NCBI GenBank assembly: GCA_900769735.1
Contig: CAAGHY010000137.1
Location: 1 to 10,889, forward strand
DNA from: Rikenellaceae bacterium
GTDB taxonomy: Bacteria > Bacteroidota > Bacteroidia > Bacteroidales > UBA932
Reading direction: 5' to 3'
Length of the DNA stretch: 10,889 nucleotides
The position numbers and the translations under genes were made by a program. Below, piece by piece: positions 7,220 to 10,889 of the stretch (position 1 is the stretch's first letter; each line of letters starts with the position of its first letter). The notes under the pieces are model-generated. The model was not told the DNA's origin, searched no databases, and was given only the letters and a program-made list of their open reading frames with translations.

Positions 7220-8503
7220 TTACTCAGTAGGAATATCCTTATTTACATTCTTAGAACCTACCAATGCATAGAACATCAAATATGCCAAACCGGCTACTAC
7301 TACCCAGTAGCTTGCCATATAAGAAGTTGCATCTGCAACAAAACCCTGGATTGCAGGAAGGATACCGCCACCGCAAACCATTACCATAAAGATACCTGAA
7401 GCAGCCGCAGTGTATTTGCCAAGACCCTCAACTGCAAGGTTGAAGATACCGCCCCACATAACTGAGGTACACAAACCGCAAAGTACAAGGAACATAATGT
7501 TTGCAGGTACGTTAACCATACCGAACGAGATGTCTGACTGGAATACAGGCATCATAACTTTTGTATCTACAGAAGTGAAGATTGCAGCAAGAACAAATAC
7601 AAGTGCAACACCGCTCACTGCAGTAAGCATAGCTTTACTTGAAACTTTACCTGCAATTGAACCACCTACAAGACGGCCTACAAGCATAAGGAACCAGTAA
7701 GTACCTACAAGGCTGCCCGCCATAGCAGGATCAATACCCAACTCCTGAGTCATATAAAGGTTGCTGATATTAGGAATACCAACCTCAACACCTACATAAA
7801 TGAAGATTGCAATGATACCCAATACAAAGTGACGGAAGCTCATTGCGCTGTATTTTTTAGCACCGGCAGCAGGTTTATCCTCTTTTGAAGCGCTCTCATA
7901 AGCAGGCTCAGGGATATTTGAAACTGCAAGCACTACAAATGCCAAAGCAAAGATTCCCATTGCAATGAACAATGCAGGATTAGCTTTTGCAATTGTTCTG
8001 GCAGCCTCGTTTGAACCCATAAGATAACCTACAAGCACTGGAACGATTGTAGCAGCTGAAGAGTTGCAAACACCTGCAAACTGGATAAGCTGGTTACCTT
8101 TGTTTCCACCACCGCCAAGGGTGTTAAGCATAGGGTTTACAACTGTATTTAGCATACACATTGAGAAACCAGATACAAATGCACCGCACAAATAGATTCC
8201 AAAGCTCTCGGCCTTACCTGAAACAAATGTTACTGCAACACCTGCGAAACCAATTACCACTGCAAGAAGAGCATTCTTTTTATATCCAATTTTGCTTAGC
8301 ATATAACCTGCAGGGATACCCATACAAGCATATGCAATAAAGTTGGCAAGATTACCAAGCTGTGAAAGGAAGTCACTTGCCCCAAACTGGTTCTTTACAA
8401 TCACTCCAAACGGATTCTGCAATCCTGTAACAAATGCAATCATAAAGAACAAAGCAAACATAATTGCAATAGGCAACGCATAATTTTTCTTTGTTGTTTC
8501 CAT
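7220..8503 (-). CDS. FHS-type (FucP/GluP-like) sugar transporter, major facilitator superfamily
   Basis: Inner-membrane sugar permease of 427 residues with about twelve hydrophobic segments and a hydrophilic central loop (about 198-222, rich in Lys, Glu and Ala). Matches to the FucP/GluP group include the first helix ALPIAIMFALFF, the loop GIPAGYMLSKIGYKKN after helix 2, VVNPMLNTLG at 121-130, YVGVEVGIPN in helix 7, and IFNLAVEGLGKYTAAASG near helix 10/11. Compared with E. coli FucP, recalled from memory and aligned by eye without gaps in these helices, the two N-domain carboxylates used in proton coupling (Asp46 and Glu135) correspond to Asn30 and Asn119. The family is therefore clear, but proton symport is not assured. 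The ROK kinase gene follows 40 bases downstream, so the imported sugar is probably phosphorylated directly. ATG 8503 follows an A-rich leader. Confidence 0.9.
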   Translation of the reverse strand: METTKKNYALPIAIMFALFFMIAFVTGLQNPFGVIVKNQFGASDFLSQLGNLANFIAYACMGIPAGYMLSKIGYKKNALLAVVIGFAGVAVTFVSGKAESFGIYLCGAFVSGFSMCMLNTVVNPMLNTLGGGGNKGNQLIQFAGVCNSSAATIVPVLVGYLMGSNEAARTIAKANPALFIAMGIFALAFVVLAVSNIPEPAYESASKEDKPAAGAKKYSAMSFRHFVLGIIAIFIYVGVEVGIPNISNLYMTQELGIDPAMAGSLVGTYWFLMLVGRLVGGSIAGKVSSKAMLTAVSGVALVFVLAAIFTSVDTKVMMPVFQSDISFGMVNVPANIMFLVLCGLCTSVMWGGIFNLAVEGLGKYTAAASGIFMVMVCGGGILPAIQGFVADATSYMASYWVVVAGLAYLMFYALVGSKNVNKDIPTE

Positions 8504-8556
8504 TGTTTTAGTTTTTTAAGTTTATAATTTATTTGATTTTTCAATTTTCTTCCCCA

Positions 8557-8564
8557 CAAATGTA
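8557..8564 (-). promoter_or_regulatory. -7 box of the sugar permease-ROK operon
   Basis: On the minus strand this reads TACATTTG, a perfect match to the Bacteroidota -7 consensus TAnnTTTG, about 53 bases before the permease ATG. The -33 element is not obvious. The box begins only 8 bases past the stop codon of the cardiolipin synthase gene, so upstream promoter contacts lie inside that gene. I see no terminator between the two genes, so readthrough from upstream is also possible. Confidence 0.65.
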
Positions 8565-8576
8565 ACTAAAATTACA
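8561..8576. promoter_or_regulatory. Inverted repeat TGTAA-N6-TTACA overlapping the permease promoter
   Basis: Perfect 5-base arms separated by 6 bases overlap both the -7 box and the cardiolipin synthase stop codon. The 5-6-5 geometry is that of CRP/FNR-family sites (TGTGA-N6-TCACA), but the central bases differ. Overlap with the -7 box would favour repression. It is short enough to be chance. Confidence 0.3.
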
Positions 8577-10047
8577 ATAACGGAGAACACAATCTGGCAA
8601 CACTCTCAGCCACCTTCTCCTTTGCAGACCTCTTTGCCCATTTCCCCTTGGCCAACTGGGTACAGGCTGCAGCGTCTGCAAGGAACTGCCTCTCAATTGT
8701 GGCTGCGCACCCTTTGTCATAAATGACGGAGAGAATTTCAAAATTGTGCTCAAAACTCCTCATATCCATATTTGCCGACCCAACTATACAGAACTCCTCA
8801 TCTATACTCACCACTTTGGAGTGGTTGAATCCTTTCTTGAAAAGATAGATCTTCACTCCGGCCTCAAGCAGTTCACTGATGTATGATCTTGTACTGTAAT
8901 GGGTTATACGGGTGTCAGACCTGTCGGGAAGCATAATTCTCACATCTATGTTTCCCAAGGCTGCAATCTTTATGGCATTGAGGATTGACTCATTTGGGGT
9001 AAAATAAGGTGATACAATGTAGATATGCTTGCGGGCCAGGGTTATGGCGCTGAAGAAGCACTGCATAATGCTTGCCCAGTTGCTGTCGGGACCACAGGCA
9101 ACAGTTTGTGTTCCAATCTTGCGGGTACCCGTTTCCTCCTCTTTATGGAAGTCCAGCTGTGGGAAATATTTCCTTTTGCGACGGATTTTGCGGTTGAGGA
9201 TGAAATAGCGGTCGAGGAAGAAACTGGTCTGCAGTGAAAATACCGCCTCTCCGGTAATCTTCATATGGGTATCGTGCCAGCTGCCAAGGGCATTTCCGTA
9301 ATAGTAGCGGTCTGCTATGTTCACTCCTCCAAGAAAACCGGTTTTGCCGTCTACCACAAGTATCTTCCTGTGGTTGCGGTAGTTGAGTTTTGAAGTTGGA
9401 AGGAGAAGGGTAACTTTTGAAAAGCAGAGCATCTCCACCCCTGCCCTCTCCATTTTCTCAACAAAATCTTTCTTGAGGTGCATACTTCCAACCCCGTCAT
9501 ACATTACACGCACCTCAACTCCCTGTTTTGCCTTAAGCATAAGGAGCTGGGCAAACCTTTTGCCGGTTGAGTCATCTTCAAAAATGTAAGACTGCAGGTG
9601 GATATGGCATTTTGCCCCCTCAATGGCCAGAAACATTGCATCAAGGGCCTCACGTCCTGTAAAATAGAAATCTATGGAACTGTTGTGCTCAATCAGGGTG
9701 TGGCTGTTGCGCAGGTTCTGGAAAATTATTCTGCTGTATGGCTCAAGATTTCCAAGCAGATGGGGGTTCTCCTTAAGCAGTTGCTCCTGTTGTGCGGAAA
9801 TCTCTTTCCTTATGCGGAAATCAGCATCACCTTTAAAGGCATAGAGCCTCTTCTTGCTGTAATGCATTCCAAAAAAGAAGCAGAGAAGAAGTCCTATATA
9901 GGGTAAAAGAATAAGCACCGTCACCCAGGTAAGTGTCTTAACCGGGTCCTGACGGCGCATAATCATTGATGTGGCGGCGTAAACTGCCAGAGAAAGGTTC
10001 ATTATATACAGAACCGCCGATAGTATTTGCCAGCCACCTTCAAACAT
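8572..10047 (-). CDS. cls: Cardiolipin synthase (phospholipase D family, two HKD motifs)
   Basis: Membrane-bound phospholipase D-superfamily enzyme that joins two phosphatidylglycerol molecules (or uses another phosphatidyl donor) into cardiolipin. At 491 residues it has the full length of bacterial ClsA-type proteins. Two N-terminal membrane helices lie at about residues 8-29 and 38-60, followed by a basic stretch. The first HKD motif is HRKILVVD (His226, Lys228, Asp233), followed by GFLGGVNIADRY. The second is HSKVVSID (His409, Lys411, Asp416), followed by CIVGSANMDMRSF. Both active-site halves are complete, and the order SYIFEDDSTGKRF, then HKD1, then YIVSPYFTPNE, then HKD2 is typical. The start ATG 10047 lies 8 bases after the stop of the PurL-like gene, so the two are co-transcribed. 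Assignment to cardiolipin synthase and not another PLD-type transferase rests on overall layout. Confidence 0.92.
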   Translation of the reverse strand: MFEGGWQILSAVLYIMNLSLAVYAATSMIMRRQDPVKTLTWVTVLILLPYIGLLLCFFFGMHYSKKRLYAFKGDADFRIRKEISAQQEQLLKENPHLLGNLEPYSRIIFQNLRNSHTLIEHNSSIDFYFTGREALDAMFLAIEGAKCHIHLQSYIFEDDSTGKRFAQLLMLKAKQGVEVRVMYDGVGSMHLKKDFVEKMERAGVEMLCFSKVTLLLPTSKLNYRNHRKILVVDGKTGFLGGVNIADRYYYGNALGSWHDTHMKITGEAVFSLQTSFFLDRYFILNRKIRRKRKYFPQLDFHKEEETGTRKIGTQTVACGPDSNWASIMQCFFSAITLARKHIYIVSPYFTPNESILNAIKIAALGNIDVRIMLPDRSDTRITHYSTRSYISELLEAGVKIYLFKKGFNHSKVVSIDEEFCIVGSANMDMRSFEHNFEILSVIYDKGCAATIERQFLADAAACTQLAKGKWAKRSAKEKVAESVARLCSPLL

Positions 10048-10055
10048 CCTGTATG

Positions 10056-10823
10056 TTACTCAGGTATATAATCTGAAATGTATCCGAATGACAGGTCATC
10101 CATTCTCAATTCACCTTTGGTTACGTGGCCAAGCAGGGTGATTGGAACATTCTCATTGAAAAGGAAATCCACAAGGTCATTCTCCTGTGCATCATTAACT
10201 GTAATCAGTGCAAGGTAACCGCTGCGGCCAAAAAGGAACTCCTTGTCTTCAAGTTCAGCATCTCCTGTAATGTCAAAACCCAACTCATTAGGGGCACAGG
10301 CCTCCAGCAATGAGATGAACAGACCGTTTGAAGAAATATGGTGTGCACTGGTAATATAATCCTTCTCAATTGCCTTGAGGATTACATTAAGGGTATTGTT
10401 GCTGATCTGGAAATCACTCTCATCATCCACCTTTCCTACAAGGTAAATTGTATCACCTTTGGCATCAAATGCCATAGAGGTAATCTTTTTCTTGTCTTTA
10501 ACCAGGCCAAGACCGTTTATGCGTCTGTCCTCCGCATTTTTTGTAGTAAGGAAACGGGCTCCAGTGCAGGCAAGCTTTGTAAGGGCCTCGGTTGTGGCTC
10601 TTGTAAGTGCGGTTGCAGGATCAAGTTTGTCCAATGATGGGGATTCGGCCTTTGAAACGGCTACAGTAAAGGTACCTTTTCCAACGCGCTCAATGTCAGC
10701 GTCAAAAGGATTGTCTATATATTTCAATACACTTTTCTTGTACTGAGGGTCTTCAGTAAGGAAATCAGCAATGTCAGTCAAATCTTCTGTCTGGTTGATC
10801 TTGCTTTCGTATAGCTCTACCAT
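10056..10823 (-). CDS. Condensed PurL/PurM-like (AIR synthase-related) protein, probable pseudoenzyme
   Basis: A 255-residue cytoplasmic protein with recognisable pieces of the FGAM synthase (PurL) / AIR synthase fold. DPATALTRATTEALTKLACTGA (residues 68-89, with one short split) resembles the helix after the PurL nucleotide domain. GLVKDKKKITSMAF then AKGDTIYLVG (105-130) resembles the GD-x-IYLxG strand. HHISSNGLFISLLEA (161-175) corresponds to the HDISDGGL motif, and FLFGRSGYLALITV (196-209) to the LFxExxGxxLV strand. The acidic and glycine residues of HDISDGGL are altered to HHISSNGL, and much of the N-terminal ATP-binding part is missing, so catalysis of the purine step is doubtful. A regulatory or nucleotide-binding role is possible but unproven. 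ATG 10823 begins the frame. The cardiolipin synthase gene follows after 8 bases; no functional link between them is known to me. Confidence 0.7.
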   Translation of the reverse strand: MVELYESKINQTEDLTDIADFLTEDPQYKKSVLKYIDNPFDADIERVGKGTFTVAVSKAESPSLDKLDPATALTRATTEALTKLACTGARFLTTKNAEDRRINGLGLVKDKKKITSMAFDAKGDTIYLVGKVDDESDFQISNNTLNVILKAIEKDYITSAHHISSNGLFISLLEACAPNELGFDITGDAELEDKEFLFGRSGYLALITVNDAQENDLVDFLFNENVPITLLGHVTKGELRMDDLSFGYISDYIPE

Positions 10824-10855
10824 AATGGGATTCTTTAAATTAATAATCTAGTCTG

Positions 10856-10863
10856 CTAATATA
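10856..10863 (-). promoter_or_regulatory. Candidate -7 box of the PurL-like/cls operon
   Basis: On the minus strand this reads TATATTAG, one base off TAnnTTTG, about 32 bases before ATG 10823. A TTTT stretch lies about 14 bases further upstream, shorter than the usual spacing to a -33 element. The call is tentative. Confidence 0.35.
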
Positions 10864-10889
10864 ACCAATTTTTGCCTAAAAGTGTTTGG

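Noticed and set aside
8504..8556. A terminator between cls and the permease gene
   Set aside because: Only a weak 4-base AT-rich inverted repeat (TTGA/TCAA) is present, with no GC-containing stem or U run.
8541..8753. Short minus-strand frame at the end of the cls gene
   Set aside because: It lies in another frame of cls, crosses its stop, and has no recognisable content.
10882..10889. Plus-strand TTTG at the right edge as the -33 element of a divergent promoter
   Set aside because: No -7 box can be seen because the window ends, and a four-base match is not evidence.

Overview
The window looks like a chromosomal segment from a member of the phylum Bacteroidota, probably a Bacteroidales gut-type lineage. 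The evidence is a perfect Bacteroidota -7 box (TAnnTTTG) ahead of one operon, AT-rich leaders without clear Shine-Dalgarno sites, and families common in that phylum: an FHS-type sugar permease next to a ROK kinase, and an exported BPL_N-type protein. All eight genes lie on the minus strand, so transcription runs from right to left. I see no mobile elements, CRISPR arrays or RNA genes, and no gene-free stretch longer than about 125 bases.

From right to left (the order of transcription): (1) 10823-8572 holds a short, degenerate PurL/PurM-like protein followed 8 bases later by a two-HKD cardiolipin synthase-type phospholipase D enzyme. (2) 8503-6226 holds a FucP/GluP-type sugar transporter and a ROK sugar kinase. 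Its promoter overlaps the 3' end of the cardiolipin synthase gene, and a strong intrinsic terminator (6166-6205) ends it. Together these genes can import a hexose and phosphorylate it. (3) 6103-1701 is the de novo NAD operon: nadB (L-aspartate oxidase), nadC (quinolinate phosphoribosyltransferase), nadA (quinolinate synthase) and a D-2-hydroxyacid dehydrogenase. The spacings are 28, 3 and 25 bases, and a hairpin-plus-U-tract terminator (1643-1680) follows. NadB makes iminoaspartate, NadA condenses it with dihydroxyacetone phosphate to quinolinate, and NadC makes nicotinate mononucleotide. (4) 1630 to the left edge is a long open frame that runs off the window. It encodes an exported protein with a class I glutamine-amidotransferase-like domain (Cys145, His275, Glu277), a PPC-like beta domain, and the start of a second copy of the first domain.

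Most of the window is conventional metabolism. The points most worth a second look are the exported tandem amidotransferase-like protein, the sugar permease that appears to have Asn at both carboxylate positions used for proton coupling in FucP, the condensed PurL-like protein paired with cardiolipin synthase, the 2-hydroxyacid dehydrogenase inside the NAD operon, and two small palindromes that sit on predicted promoters. No clearly new multi-gene system is evident.
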